Origin: Geopseudomonas sagittaria
Lineage (GTDB): Bacteria > Pseudomonadota > Gammaproteobacteria > Pseudomonadales > Pseudomonadaceae
Assembly (NCBI RefSeq): GCF_900115715.1
Contig: NZ_FOXM01000002.1
Coordinates: forward strand, 186,001-250,000
Length of the DNA stretch: 64,000 nt
Reading direction: 5' to 3'
Numbering within the stretch: position 1 is the stretch's first letter; every line of letters begins with the position of its first letter. Of the stretch, positions 41,820-50,096 are shown in pieces. The notes beneath the pieces are model-generated. The model did no database searches. It worked only from the letters and a program-made list of their open reading frames with translations, and was not told the DNA's origin. Position numbers and translations under genes: made by a program.

Positions 41820-41890
41820 GCTACGCTGGACCCCGCCGCGCCGCGCTGCCAACCTTGGTCTTATCCCATCGCTCACAGGATGACACCGTC

Positions 41891-43243
41891 TTGAGCAACC
41901 AACTGTTCGATGCCTACTTCACCAGCGCGCCGATGCGCGCGGTGTTCTGCGACCAGGGCCGCTTGCAGGGCATGCTCGATTTCGAGGCTGCGCTGGCGCG
42001 TGCCGAGGCGGCGGTCGGGCTGATCCCGGCTTCCGCCGTAGCGCCCATCGCCGGGGCCTGCCGCGCCGAGCTCTACGATATTCCCGCGCTGGCCACCGCC
42101 ATCGCCAGCGCCGGCAACTCGGCGATTCCGCTGGTCAAGGCCCTCGGCCGGCAGATCGCCGCCGTCGACGCGGAGGCCGAGCGCTACGTGCACCTCGGCG
42201 CCACCAGCCAGGACGCCATGGACAGCGGCCTGGTGCTGCAACTGCGCGCCGCCATCGACATCTTCGAAACCGAGCTGGCCGCGCTGGCCGACGACCTCGC
42301 CGCCCAGGCCGAGCGCCACGCCGCCACGCCGCTGGCCGGGCGCACCTGGCTGCAGCACGCCACCCCGGTGACCCTCGGCATGAAGCTCGCCGGCCTGCTC
42401 GGCGCGGTCACCCGCCAGCGTCAGCGCCTGGCCGAACTCAAGCCGCGCCTGCTGGTGCTGCAGTTCGGCGGCGCCGCCGGCACCCTGGCCGCGCTCGGCG
42501 AGCAGGCCCTGCCGGTGTCCGAGGCACTGGCCCGCGAACTGGACCTGACCCTGCCCGAGCAGCCCTGGCACACCCAGCGCGACCGTCTGGTCGAATTCGC
42601 CGGCTGGCTCGGCCTGCTTGCCGGCACCCTCGGCAAGCTCGGCCGCGACCTCAGCCTGCTGATGCAGACCGACGTCGGCGAGGCCTTCGAGCCGTCCGCG
42701 CCGGGCAAGGGCGGCTCCTCGACCATGCCGCACAAGCGCAACCCGGTCGGCGCCGCCGTGCTGATCGGCGCCGCCACCCGCGCGCCGGGGCTGGTCGCCA
42801 CCATGCTGTCGGCCATGCCGCAGGAGCACGAACGCAGCCTCGGCCTCTGGCATGCCGAGTGGGAAACCCTGCCCGAACTGTGCTGCCTGCTGTCCGGCGC
42901 CCTGCAACAGGCGCGCCTGCTGCTGCCGGGGCTGGAAGTGGATGCCGCGCGCATGCGCGAGAACCTCGACCTGACCCGCGGCCTGGTGCTGGCCGAGGCG
43001 GTGAGCATCGCCCTGGCCCAGCGCATCGGTCGCGAGCGCGCCCACCACCTGGTCGAGCAGTGCTGCCGCCAGGCGGTCAACGAAAGCCGCCACCTGCGTG
43101 ACGTGCTCGGTGCCAACGCCGAAGTGAGCGCCGAGCTGTCCGCTACTGAACTGGATCGTCTGCTCGATCCCGCCCATTACCTCGGCCTGGCGCAGAGCTG
43201 GGTCGCCCGTGCCGTGGCCGAACACCGCGCCACCCACCGCTAA
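41891..43243 (+). CDS. pcaB: 3-carboxy-cis,cis-muconate cycloisomerase
   Basis: The product is 450 aa from a TTG start with AGGA upstream, giving the family N-terminus SNQLFDAYFTSAPMRAVF. It belongs to the fumarase/adenylosuccinate lyase superfamily: HLGATSQDAMDSG, the loop GKGGSSTMPHKRNPVG, and TWLQHATPVTLGMK. It converts beta-carboxymuconate to gamma-carboxymuconolactone. Earlier in-frame starts inside the repeat are unlikely. Confidence 0.93.
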   Translation: MSNQLFDAYFTSAPMRAVFCDQGRLQGMLDFEAALARAEAAVGLIPASAVAPIAGACRAELYDIPALATAIASAGNSAIPLVKALGRQIAAVDAEAERYVHLGATSQDAMDSGLVLQLRAAIDIFETELAALADDLAAQAERHAATPLAGRTWLQHATPVTLGMKLAGLLGAVTRQRQRLAELKPRLLVLQFGGAAGTLAALGEQALPVSEALARELDLTLPEQPWHTQRDRLVEFAGWLGLLAGTLGKLGRDLSLLMQTDVGEAFEPSAPGKGGSSTMPHKRNPVGAAVLIGAATRAPGLVATMLSAMPQEHERSLGLWHAEWETLPELCCLLSGALQQARLLLPGLEVDAARMRENLDLTRGLVLAEAVSIALAQRIGRERAHHLVEQCCRQAVNESRHLRDVLGANAEVSAELSATELDRLLDPAHYLGLAQSWVARAVAEHRATHR

Positions 43244-43253
43244 GGAGTCTTCC

Positions 43254-44042
43254 ATGCCGACCGTGCAACTCGCCGATGGCGCCCTGAACTACCAGATCGA
43301 CGGTCCTGCCGGCGCACCGGTGCTGGTGCTGTCCAACTCGCTGGGCACCGACCTGCACATGTGGGACGCGCAGATTCCGGCCTTCGCCGAACAGTTCCGC
43401 GTGCTGCGCTTCGACACCCGCGGCCACGGCGCCTCGCTGGTGAGCGAGGGCCCGTACAGCATCGAGCAGCTCGGCAGCGACGTGCTGGCGCTGCTCGACG
43501 CGCTGGACATCCAACGGTTCTCCTTCTGCGGCCTGTCCATGGGCGGCCTGATCGGCCAATGGCTGGGCATCAACGCCGGCGCGCGCCTGGACAAGCTGGT
43601 GCTGTGCAACACCGCCGCCAAGATCGGCACTGACGAGGTGTGGAACACCCGCATCGACACCGTGCTGGCCGGCGGCCAGCAGGCCATGCGTGACCTGCGC
43701 GACGCTTCCATCGCCCGCTGGTTCACCGCCGAATTCGCCGCCGCCCAGCCGGCCAAGGCCGAGCCGATCGTCGGCATGCTGGCGCAGACCTCGCCGCAGG
43801 GCTACGCCGCCAACTGCGCCGCGGTGCGCGACGCCGACTACCGCGAGCAGCTCGGCGCGATCACCGCACCGACCCTGATCGTCTGCGGCCGCTTCGATGC
43901 GGTGACCACCCCCGAGCACGGCCGCTTCATGCAGGAGCGCATCAAGGGCGCCGAGCTGGTCGAGTTCCACGCTGCACACCTGTCCAGCGTCGAGGCCGGC
44001 GACGCCTTCAGCCAGGCGGTGCTGGCGTTCCTCAGGAAGTAA
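43254..44042 (+). CDS. pcaD: 3-oxoadipate enol-lactonase
   Basis: The product is 262 aa, an alpha/beta hydrolase: nucleophile elbow CGLSMGGLIG, oxyanion region LSNSLGTDLHMWD, late Asp in CGRFDAVTTPEHG, and His in HAAHLSSVE. It hydrolyses beta-ketoadipate enol-lactone, where the catechol and protocatechuate branches meet. It starts 10 bp after pcaB with AAGGAG. Confidence 0.95.
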   Translation: MPTVQLADGALNYQIDGPAGAPVLVLSNSLGTDLHMWDAQIPAFAEQFRVLRFDTRGHGASLVSEGPYSIEQLGSDVLALLDALDIQRFSFCGLSMGGLIGQWLGINAGARLDKLVLCNTAAKIGTDEVWNTRIDTVLAGGQQAMRDLRDASIARWFTAEFAAAQPAKAEPIVGMLAQTSPQGYAANCAAVRDADYREQLGAITAPTLIVCGRFDAVTTPEHGRFMQERIKGAELVEFHAAHLSSVEAGDAFSQAVLAFLRK

Positions 44043-44048
44043 GTCAGA

Positions 44049-44125
44049 CGTAGGGTGGGCAACGGCGCAGCCTTGCCCACCGTGGCCCTTGGTGGACAAG
44101 CGCTTCGCGCGTTGTCCACCCTACG
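44049..44125. repeat. Dispersed palindromic element, copy 2 (pcaD-pcaC gap)
   Basis: The outer arms CGTAGGGTGG (44049-44058) and CCACCCTACG (44116-44125) enclose hairpins GGTGGGCAA/TTGCCCACC and GGTGGACAA/TTGTCCACC. It has the same plan as the copy at 41735-41819, and both copies have the same orientation. Confidence 0.7.
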
Positions 44126-44235
44126 GAAAGGCCAATCCCGCATGAGCGGGCAGAGCGCCGCAACCGGGCGCCCACCCCATAATCATCAGGCCAGCCGCCA
44201 CGAGCGAGCCGGCCGAGCCTCTCACGGAGCCAGCA

Positions 44236-44628
44236 ATGGACGAAAAAGACCGCTACGAAGCCGGCATGCAGGTGCGCCGCGCGGTGCTCGGCGATGCCCA
44301 TGTCGACCGCAGCCTGAAGAACATCACCGAGTTCAACGGCGAGTTCCAGGAGATGATCACCCGCCACGCCTGGGGCGACATCTGGACCCGTCCCGGCCTG
44401 CCGCGCCATACCCGCAGCCTGATCACCATCGCCATGCTGATCGGCATGAACCGCGAGGGCGAGCTCAAGCTGCACCTGCGCGCCGCGCGCAACAACGGCG
44501 TGACCCGTGACGAGATCAAGGAAGTGCTGCTGCAGAGCGCCATCTACTGCGGCATCCCGGCGGCCAACGCCACCTTCCACCTCGCCGAGGAAGTGTGGAA
44601 CGAGCTGGGCGTCGAGTCGCTGGAGTGA
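44236..44628 (+). CDS. pcaC: 4-carboxymuconolactone decarboxylase
   Basis: The product is 130 aa, the normal single-domain length. It has DAHVDRSLKNITEFNGEFQE, WTRPGLPRHTRSLITIAMLI and VTRDEIKEVLLQSAIYCGIP, the CMD family signature. It forms beta-ketoadipate enol-lactone. It is not fused to PcaD, unlike the PcaL arrangement of some bacteria. Confidence 0.96.
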   Translation: MDEKDRYEAGMQVRRAVLGDAHVDRSLKNITEFNGEFQEMITRHAWGDIWTRPGLPRHTRSLITIAMLIGMNREGELKLHLRAARNNGVTRDEIKEVLLQSAIYCGIPAANATFHLAEEVWNELGVESLE

Positions 44629-44666
44629 CGGAGGCGGGGGCGGTGGCCGGGGCGGTGGAACGTATG

Positions 44667-44680
44667 GTTAATAAGTTAAC
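44667..44680. promoter_or_regulatory. Inverted repeat GTTAA-TAAG-TTAAC before the transporter gene
   Basis: A perfect 14-bp palindrome lies 77 bp upstream of the DMT transporter gene, in a small AT-rich patch. Its form (half-sites with a 4-bp spacer) resembles a LysR-type or PcaQ-like operator (ATAACC-N4-GGTTAT) but is not identical to it. Confidence 0.45.
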
Positions 44681-44757
44681 ATTGCCCGCTGCTGCTGCCC
44701 CGTCCACCCGGACGGGACAGCACTCCCTGCCTACCTGACCAGGAACCCCTTTCCCGG

Positions 44758-45624
44758 ATGACCATGTCCCGCCCGCTCAAGGGCATCCTGCTGACCTGCG
44801 CCGCGGTGTTCGCCTTCGCTTCGCTGGACAGCCTGTCGAAATACCTCACCGCGTTCAACAGCGTGCTGATGATCCTCTGGGTGCGCTACCTGGCGCAGAC
44901 CTGCCTGCTCGCCGCCTGGCAGCTGCCGCGCCACGGCCTGCGAGTGCTCAAGGTCAACTGCCCGGGCTTGCAGGTCTTGCGTGGCCTGTCGCTGCTGTCG
45001 ATCAGCCTGTTCTTCCTGTTCGCCCTGCGCTACCTGCCGATCGGCGAGGCCACCGCGGTGCACTTTCTCACCCCGCTGCTGGTCATCCTGCTGGCCATCC
45101 CCATGCTCGGCGAGCGCGCCAGCCTGGCCCAGTGGCTGCTGGTAGCGGTCGGCTTCGCCGGCGTGCTGATCATCGTGCGCCCCGGCGGCGGCCTGCTGAC
45201 CCCGGCGATGCTGCTGCCGGTGGCCTCGGCCTGCAGCTATGCGATCTTCCAGCTGCTCACCCGGCGCATCGGCAGCCGCGACAGCGCCGCAGCCACCAAC
45301 CTGATCACCGGGCTGGTCGGCTTCCTCTGCCTGACCCTTCTGTTGCCGCTGTTCTGGACCGGCCTGCCGGCCTGGCCGCAGCTCTTGGGGATGATCTCCC
45401 TCGGGCTGATCGCGGTGACTGGGCACATGCTGCTGACCGTGGCCTTCCAGTACAGCTCGCCGGTGCTGCTGGCGCCGTTCAGCTACCTGCAGATCTTCTT
45501 TGCCGTGCTCTATGGCTTCCTGCTGTTCGACCACGCGCCGGACTCCGGCGCCCTGCTCGGCATGGGCGTGATCGCCCTGAGTGGCCTGGGCAGCGCCTGG
45601 CTGCAGGCCCGTCGTCACGCCTGA
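44758..45624 (+). CDS. EamA/DMT family transporter
   Basis: The product is 288 aa with about ten transmembrane helices in two EamA repeats. The first begins GILLTCAAVFAFASLDSLSK and contains LSISLFFLFALRYLPIGEA; the second begins LLPVASACSYAIFQLLTRR and contains FQYSSPVLLAPFSYLQIFFA. It is followed 13 bp later by a LigC-like dehydrogenase on the same strand, so the pair may form one operon. The substrate is unknown; export of an aromatic or organic acid is a guess. An ATG at 44764 is an equal start candidate. Confidence 0.88.
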   Translation: MTMSRPLKGILLTCAAVFAFASLDSLSKYLTAFNSVLMILWVRYLAQTCLLAAWQLPRHGLRVLKVNCPGLQVLRGLSLLSISLFFLFALRYLPIGEATAVHFLTPLLVILLAIPMLGERASLAQWLLVAVGFAGVLIIVRPGGGLLTPAMLLPVASACSYAIFQLLTRRIGSRDSAAATNLITGLVGFLCLTLLLPLFWTGLPAWPQLLGMISLGLIAVTGHMLLTVAFQYSSPVLLAPFSYLQIFFAVLYGFLLFDHAPDSGALLGMGVIALSGLGSAWLQARRHA

Positions 45625-45637
45625 TTCGGAGACTTCC

Positions 45638-46594
45638 ATGCACAACCAGCCGATCCGCATCCTGATCGCCGGCGAAGGCGCCATCGCCGGCATCCACCTG
45701 CAGGCCCTGCAGGAGATCGGCGGCGCCGAGGTGGTCTGCGTCGCCGGCGGGGTGGCCGCCGACACCGCGGCCTTCGCCGCGCAGTGGGGTATCCCGGAGC
45801 ATTCGCTCGACTATCAGTCGTGTCTCGCGCGCGACGACATCGACGCGGTGATCCTCGCCAGCCCCAGTGCGCTGCATGCCGAGCAGGCCAGCGCGGCCAT
45901 CGCCGCCGGCAAGCACGTGCTGGCCGAGATCCCCATGAGCCTCAATCTCGCCGACGCCGAGCGCCTCGGCGCCGAGGCCGCAGCGACCGACAAGGTGTGC
46001 ATGGTCGCCCACACCCGGCGCTTCAGCGCGCCGCACGTCGAGCTGAAGCGGCGCATCGCCGCCGGCGAATTCCACCTGCAGCATCTGGTGGCGGAGACGT
46101 ACTTCCTGCGCCGCGACAACCGCAACATGTTCGGCCAGCCGCGCAGCTGGACCGACTGCCTGCTCTGGCACCACGCCTGCCACAGCGTCGACCTGTTCGC
46201 CTGGCTGCTCGATGACTTCGAGCTGGAGGTGTGGGGCAGCGCCGGCCCGCGCCATCCCGAGCTGGGCATCCCGATGGACATGAACATCGGCCTGCGCGCG
46301 CGCAGCGGCGCGATGGCCACGCTGGTGCTGTCGTTCAACAACCGCGGCCCGTTCGGCGGCCACTACCGCTACATCGGCGAGGAGGACACCCTGCACGCCT
46401 ACCGCGACGAGCTGAAGGACCACGAGGGCATCATCCAGCCGGTGCCCGAGGGCAGCAGCTTCGCCCGCCAGGACGCCGAATTCCTCGCCGCGATCCGCGA
46501 GGGCCGCACGCCCGAATCCTCCTTTGCCGCCTGCCTGCCGAGCATGCGCCTGCTCGACCGGATCGACCGGGCGATGGGGCTCAGCCCGCGCTGA
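45638..46594 (+). CDS. Gfo/Idh/MocA oxidoreductase, LigC/PmdC-like
   Basis: The product is 318 aa. The Rossmann start is RILIAGEGAIAGIHLQAL, with DDIDAVILASPSALHAEQA. The segments CMVAHTRRFS, ETYFLRRDNRNMFGQPRSW and TDCLLWHHACHSVDLFAW closely resemble the 4-carboxy-2-hydroxymuconate semialdehyde dehydrogenase LigC/PmdC of the protocatechuate 4,5-cleavage pathway. No LigAB or other meta-cleavage gene is in the window, which encodes the ortho pathway. It may act on a related semialdehyde, or its partners may lie elsewhere. Confidence 0.75.
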   Translation: MHNQPIRILIAGEGAIAGIHLQALQEIGGAEVVCVAGGVAADTAAFAAQWGIPEHSLDYQSCLARDDIDAVILASPSALHAEQASAAIAAGKHVLAEIPMSLNLADAERLGAEAAATDKVCMVAHTRRFSAPHVELKRRIAAGEFHLQHLVAETYFLRRDNRNMFGQPRSWTDCLLWHHACHSVDLFAWLLDDFELEVWGSAGPRHPELGIPMDMNIGLRARSGAMATLVLSFNNRGPFGGHYRYIGEEDTLHAYRDELKDHEGIIQPVPEGSSFARQDAEFLAAIREGRTPESSFAACLPSMRLLDRIDRAMGLSPR

Positions 46595-46602
46595 GTCCGG
46601 GC

Positions 46603-47280
46603 TCAGCCGGCCCGGCGCAAAGTGAAATTGATCCGCTGCGCGCCGAGCAGCGGATGCACCGCCTCCTTGATCGGCAGGATGCCGTGAAAGCGCAGGCGGT
46701 CCGCGCCGCCCCACACCACCACGTCGCCGTGCAGCAGCGGCACCCGCTGCGCCGGATCGCGCCGCGCGTGGCCGCCGAACAGGAACAGCGCCGGGATGCC
46801 CAGCGACACCGAGACGATGGGGTGTTCGAAGCTGTGCTCGTCGCGGTCCTGATGCAGGCTCATGCGCGTGCCCGGCAGGTAGCGGTTGACCAGACAGGCG
46901 TCCGGCGCGAAATCGGCGAAGCCCGCGGTGGCCGCGGCCTCGCGCGCCAGACGGCCGAACGCCTCCGGCAGCGCCGGCCACGGCTGCCCGCTCAGCGGAT
47001 CGAGCGGGCTGTAGCGATAGCCGCCGCGGTCGCTGATCCAGCCCAGCTCCCCGCAGTTGGTCAGCGCCACCGACATCGACTGGCCGCCGGGGGTGAGCAT
47101 GATCCGGAACGGCGCCGCCGCCTCGACCGCCGCCAGCGCCGGCAGCAGCGCGTCGACGAAGGGCAGGGCGAAGCCGCGCAGCAGCAGGGCCTGCGGCCCG
47201 AGGCGCTCCTCGCGCGGCAGCTCGTCCGGCAGATCGCCGAACAGGTCGAGGGTGACGGGGCGTTGCTCGCGGTGCGGCAT
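46603..47280 (-). CDS. alkB: AlkB-type DNA oxidative demethylase
   Basis: The product is 225 aa, a 2-oxoglutarate/Fe(II) dioxygenase. Iron ligands lie in MSLHQDRDE (HxD) and LRFHGILPI (distal His), with the 2OG-binding Arg in QRINFTLRRAG. SLGIPALFLFGGHARRDPAQ and LLHGDVVVWGGADRL are typical of E. coli AlkB orthologues. It repairs 1-methyladenine and 3-methylcytosine. The start at 47280 is by family length. Convergent with the LigC-like gene, 8 bp apart. Confidence 0.93.
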   Translation of the reverse strand: MPHREQRPVTLDLFGDLPDELPREERLGPQALLLRGFALPFVDALLPALAAVEAAAPFRIMLTPGGQSMSVALTNCGELGWISDRGGYRYSPLDPLSGQPWPALPEAFGRLAREAAATAGFADFAPDACLVNRYLPGTRMSLHQDRDEHSFEHPIVSVSLGIPALFLFGGHARRDPAQRVPLLHGDVVVWGGADRLRFHGILPIKEAVHPLLGAQRINFTLRRAG

Positions 47281-47579
47281 GGCGCATGCTCCCGGGCAGG
47301 CTGGCGAGGGACAGGTTGCAGTCAATCTACCAGTGATGGGCTGGGGGGCAGCGACCGAAGATGATGAGCGGGCCGGGCCTAGCGGCCATCCCGCGCGCGC
47401 CATGGCCCTAGTGCGCTCTCTCGATTACGTCGTGGGCCACGACAGGGTGTGGATCTGCCTGCGGGAGGAGATTGCGCGCCATAGGCTGACTGACCGGTCG
47501 GGACGTGCAGGAAGGCACCGAGCTCAGCGAGAACACCTACACTGTGCGCAGCGCCTGTGGTGAAGCCAAGGTAGTGCGC

Positions 47580-47760
47580 TCGTCCAATCGCCAGTTCGCC
47601 ATCGGTGAGCAGGTCGACCATCAGGCCGGACGTCTGCATGCGCACACTCACTTGGGGCAGGCCCCGGCCAGCGGCTTGTGCGCCGCACCTGCGGGTTCCA
47701 CCGACGGTCGGTGTTGTGAGCAGGCCGGAGAGCTCCCTGATGGCGTTGTGCCAAAGGAGA
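47580..47760 (-). pseudogene. Relic of a LysR-type regulator
   Basis: One minus-strand frame reads AIRELSGLLTTPTVGG, then LPQVSVRMQTSGLMVDLL and LLTDGELAIGRA. This matches the LysR linker and start of the effector domain (L-PQV-V-R, L-GELD-AIGR). No HTH precedes it and the match fades downstream, so it is a fragment. It lies in the 525-bp gap between alkB and sdhB, where no intact gene was seen. Confidence 0.4.
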
Positions 47761-47805
47761 GGTAGCTCGCCAGGTCCACCATGAAAACTGGAGGAGAAGC
47801 GGGTC

Positions 47806-48513
47806 ATGATCGAGGTCCAGGTCTATCGCTACCACCCGGAGCAGGATCTGCAGCCCCGGATGCAGTCGCTGTCGCTGCCCGAGGAGTTCAGATCCCGCAT
47901 GGTCCTGGATGCGCTGGAGTCGCTGCACGAAGCGGATCCGACGCTGGTCTACCGGCGCTCCTGCCGCGAGGGTGTCTGCGGTTCGGATGGCATGAACATC
48001 AACGGCAAGAATCGTCTGGCCTGCATCACACCGGTATCCGAGGCGCTGGGTAAGGGCAACACGCTGATCATCAGGCCCCTGCCCGGAATGCCGGTCATCC
48101 GCGACCTGGTGGTCGACCAGAGTCTGTTCTTCCAGCAGTACCAGAGCATCAAGCCCTGGCTGATCAACAACGAGCCCGCGCCAGCTATCGAGCGTCTGCA
48201 GTCTCCCGAGGAGCGCGCCAGACTCGACGGGCTGTACGAGTGCATCCTCTGTGGTTGCTGCTCATCGCAATGCCCGTCCTGGTGGTGGAATCCGGAAAAG
48301 TACGTCGGCCCGGCCGGCTTGCTGCAGGCCTGGCGGTTCATCACCGACAGCCGGGATCAGGCCAAGGAGGAACGACTCGAACGGCTGGAAGACCCGTTCA
48401 GCCTGTTTCGCTGCCGAAGCATCGGCAACTGCTCGTGGGTCTGTCCCAAGGGGCTCAACCCCATGGGGGCCATCGGGAAGATTCGCCAGGAGCTGTTGCG
48501 TAGGGCTACCTAG
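47806..48513 (+). CDS. Orphan succinate dehydrogenase iron-sulfur subunit (SdhB-like)
   Basis: The product is 235 aa with all three cluster motifs: [2Fe-2S] CREGVCGSDGMNINGKNRLAC, here given only by its ends CREGVCGSDG and NRLAC; [4Fe-4S] CILCGCCSSQCP; and [3Fe-4S] CRSIGNCSWVCPKGLNP. It is full length and keeps YECILC and LNP at the family positions, but differs from the usual Pseudomonas SdhB in many residues. No sdhC, sdhD or sdhA is adjacent. It lies between a LysR relic and an IS relic, which suggests a displaced or laterally acquired paralogue. RBS GGAGGAG precedes the ATG. Confidence 0.85.
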   Translation: MIEVQVYRYHPEQDLQPRMQSLSLPEEFRSRMVLDALESLHEADPTLVYRRSCREGVCGSDGMNINGKNRLACITPVSEALGKGNTLIIRPLPGMPVIRDLVVDQSLFFQQYQSIKPWLINNEPAPAIERLQSPEERARLDGLYECILCGCCSSQCPSWWWNPEKYVGPAGLLQAWRFITDSRDQAKEERLERLEDPFSLFRCRSIGNCSWVCPKGLNPMGAIGKIRQELLRRAT

Positions 48514-48608
48514 GGCCTGTTGACGTTTAACATCGGTAGCCATAGGAACCCGCGGGCCATGGCTACCATGCTCTCGTAATTTCGCTTCAGCTTGTCGTAT
48601 CGGAGATC
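48510..48608 (-). mobile_element. Remnant of an IS5-family insertion sequence (transposase C-terminus and end)
   Basis: The minus strand encodes LRYDKLKRNYESMVAMARGF, then a few residues and a TAG stop at 48512-48510. RYDKLKRNYESMV is the characteristic tail of IS5-type transposases. The outer sequence GGGCCTGTTGACGTTT (from 48513) looks like a terminal inverted repeat. Only about 100 bp remains, wedged between the stops of sdhB and azoR. Confidence 0.7.
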
Positions 48609-48610
48609 GA

Positions 48611-49210
48611 TCAGCCGATCAGCTCACCGATGCGCGCCTGGGCGGCGGCGAACGCTTTGTCGGCACCTTCTGCGCCCATCGCCAGGCCCTCGGCGTAGAC
48701 GAACTCGACATCGGTCATGCCGAGGAAGGCCAGCACGCTCTTCAGGTACGGCACCTGCGAGTCGCTCGGGGTGTCGCGGTACAGGCCGCCGCGGGCCAGG
48801 GCCACGTAGACCTTCTTGCCCTGCAGCAGACCCTGCGGGCCGTTCTCGGTGTAGCGGAAGGTCACCCCGGCACGGGCGATGGCGTCGATCCAGGTCTTCA
48901 GCTGCACCGGCACGCCGAAGTTGTACATCGGCACGCCGAGGACGATGACGTCGACCGCCTGCACCTGGGCGATCAGCGCGTCATCCAGGGCGACGCGGGC
49001 CGCCTGCTCGGCAGTGCGCTGCTCGGCCGGGGTGAACAGCGCGCCCAGGGCCGCCTCGTCGAGTACCGGGTGCGGATGGCTGGCCAGGTCGCGCAGCTCG
49101 ACCACGGCTTGCGGGTTCTGCGCCTGCAGGCGGGCGGTGATGGCGTCGGCCAGGCGGGTGGAGTTGGCGCCGGTGGAGCGGGCGCTGGCGTTGATTTGCA
49201 GGATCTTCAT
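48611..49210 (-). CDS. azoR: FMN-dependent NADH-azoreductase
   Basis: The product is 199 aa, a flavodoxin-like fold protein of the AzoR/AcpD family: [20 protein letters not shown] at the N-terminus, [20 protein letters not shown] and VYVALARGG for FMN binding. It reduces quinones and azo compounds with NADH. The start at 49210 is by family. Probably cotranscribed with the pirin gene upstream (33 bp), behind a divergent LysR gene. Confidence 0.93.
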   Translation of the reverse strand: MKILQINASARSTGANSTRLADAITARLQAQNPQAVVELRDLASHPHPVLDEAALGALFTPAEQRTAEQAARVALDDALIAQVQAVDVIVLGVPMYNFGVPVQLKTWIDAIARAGVTFRYTENGPQGLLQGKKVYVALARGGLYRDTPSDSQVPYLKSVLAFLGMTDVEFVYAEGLAMGAEGADKAFAAAQARIGELIG

Positions 49211-49242
49211 GGTCGTTTTCCTCGGATGAGTGGTGTGGGGGG

Positions 49243-49962
49243 TCAATACAGCGGCAGTTCGACGGGGCGCAGGTCGAACAGCAGCACCTCGGCGTCGTCG
49301 CCGGCGCTGAAGTCGATTTCGCGCACGTTGCGCAGGCGGGCACCGTCGCCGGCTTGCAAACGCTGGCCGTTGACGGTCAGCGCGCCACGCGCCACATGGA
49401 TGTAGGCGAAACGGTTGGCCGGCAGCTCGAAGCGCTGCTGCTCGGCACCGTCGAACAGGCCGGCGTAGACGCGGGCGTCCTGATGGACAGACAGCGAGCC
49501 CTCGGCGCCGTCCGGCGAGATGATCAGGCGCAGGCGGCCGCGCTTCTCGGCGGCGTCGAAGTGCTGCTGCTGGTAGCGCGGCGTGACGCCCTTGCGGTTC
49601 GGCACGATCCAGATCTGCAGGAAGTGCACCAGCTCCTCGCGGGAGGCGTTGTACTCGCTGTGGCGCACGCCGGTGCCGGCGCTCATCATCTGCACATCGC
49701 CGGGGCGGATCACCGAACCGCTGCCCATCGAGTCCTTGTGCTCCAGCGCGCCTTCGAGCACGTAGGAGAAGATCTCCATGTCGCGGTGCGGGTGGGTGTC
49801 GAAGCCGCGGCCCTGGCGCACGCGGTCCTCGTTGATCACCAGCAGGTCGGAGAAGCCCACCTGCTGCGGGTCGTAGTAGCTGCCGAAGGAAAAGCTGTGC
49901 TGCGAGTGCAGCCAGCCGAAGTTGGCGACGCCGCGCTGGGCGGAAGGCCTGATTTCCAGCAT
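49243..49962 (-). CDS. Pirin family protein (quercetinase-like bicupin)
   Basis: The product is 239 aa, a bicupin. The N-terminal cupin has the metal ligands in [18 protein letters not shown] and [12 protein letters not shown], in the pirin order HxH...E/H. It begins [20 protein letters not shown], the YhhW/pirin start. Some members have quercetin 2,3-dioxygenase activity; others regulate. It lies upstream of azoR, both divergent from a LysR gene. Flavonoid or quinone detoxification is a reasonable guess. Confidence 0.92.
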   Translation of the reverse strand: MLEIRPSAQRGVANFGWLHSQHSFSFGSYYDPQQVGFSDLLVINEDRVRQGRGFDTHPHRDMEIFSYVLEGALEHKDSMGSGSVIRPGDVQMMSAGTGVRHSEYNASREELVHFLQIWIVPNRKGVTPRYQQQHFDAAEKRGRLRLIISPDGAEGSLSVHQDARVYAGLFDGAEQQRFELPANRFAYIHVARGALTVNGQRLQAGDGARLRNVREIDFSAGDDAEVLLFDLRPVELPLY

Positions 49963-50077
49963 GTCGATCTCCTGCTCAAGACGGTGGGGCCGGGCTGCCT
50001 GGCGAGGCCGGCAGCGGCGATGGGTGAACTTTAAGCCTTGGCACTGATGTGAAATAGGCGACAATCAGGAACTCTCT

Positions 50078-50095
50078 GTTGACCGGAAAATCAAC
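50078..50095. promoter_or_regulatory. Inverted repeat GTTGA-N8-TCAAC in the pirin-LysR intergenic region
   Basis: The palindrome sits directly before the lysR ATG, where a ribosome-binding site would lie. It has the shape of a LysR binding site, so autoregulation and control of the divergent pirin-azoR genes are plausible. Confidence 0.4.
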
Positions 50096-50096
50096 A

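Noticed and set aside
45638-46594. Evidence for a protocatechuate 4,5-cleavage pathway
   Set aside because: Only the LigC-like gene is present; all ring-cleavage enzymes seen (PcaHG, CatA) are intradiol types.
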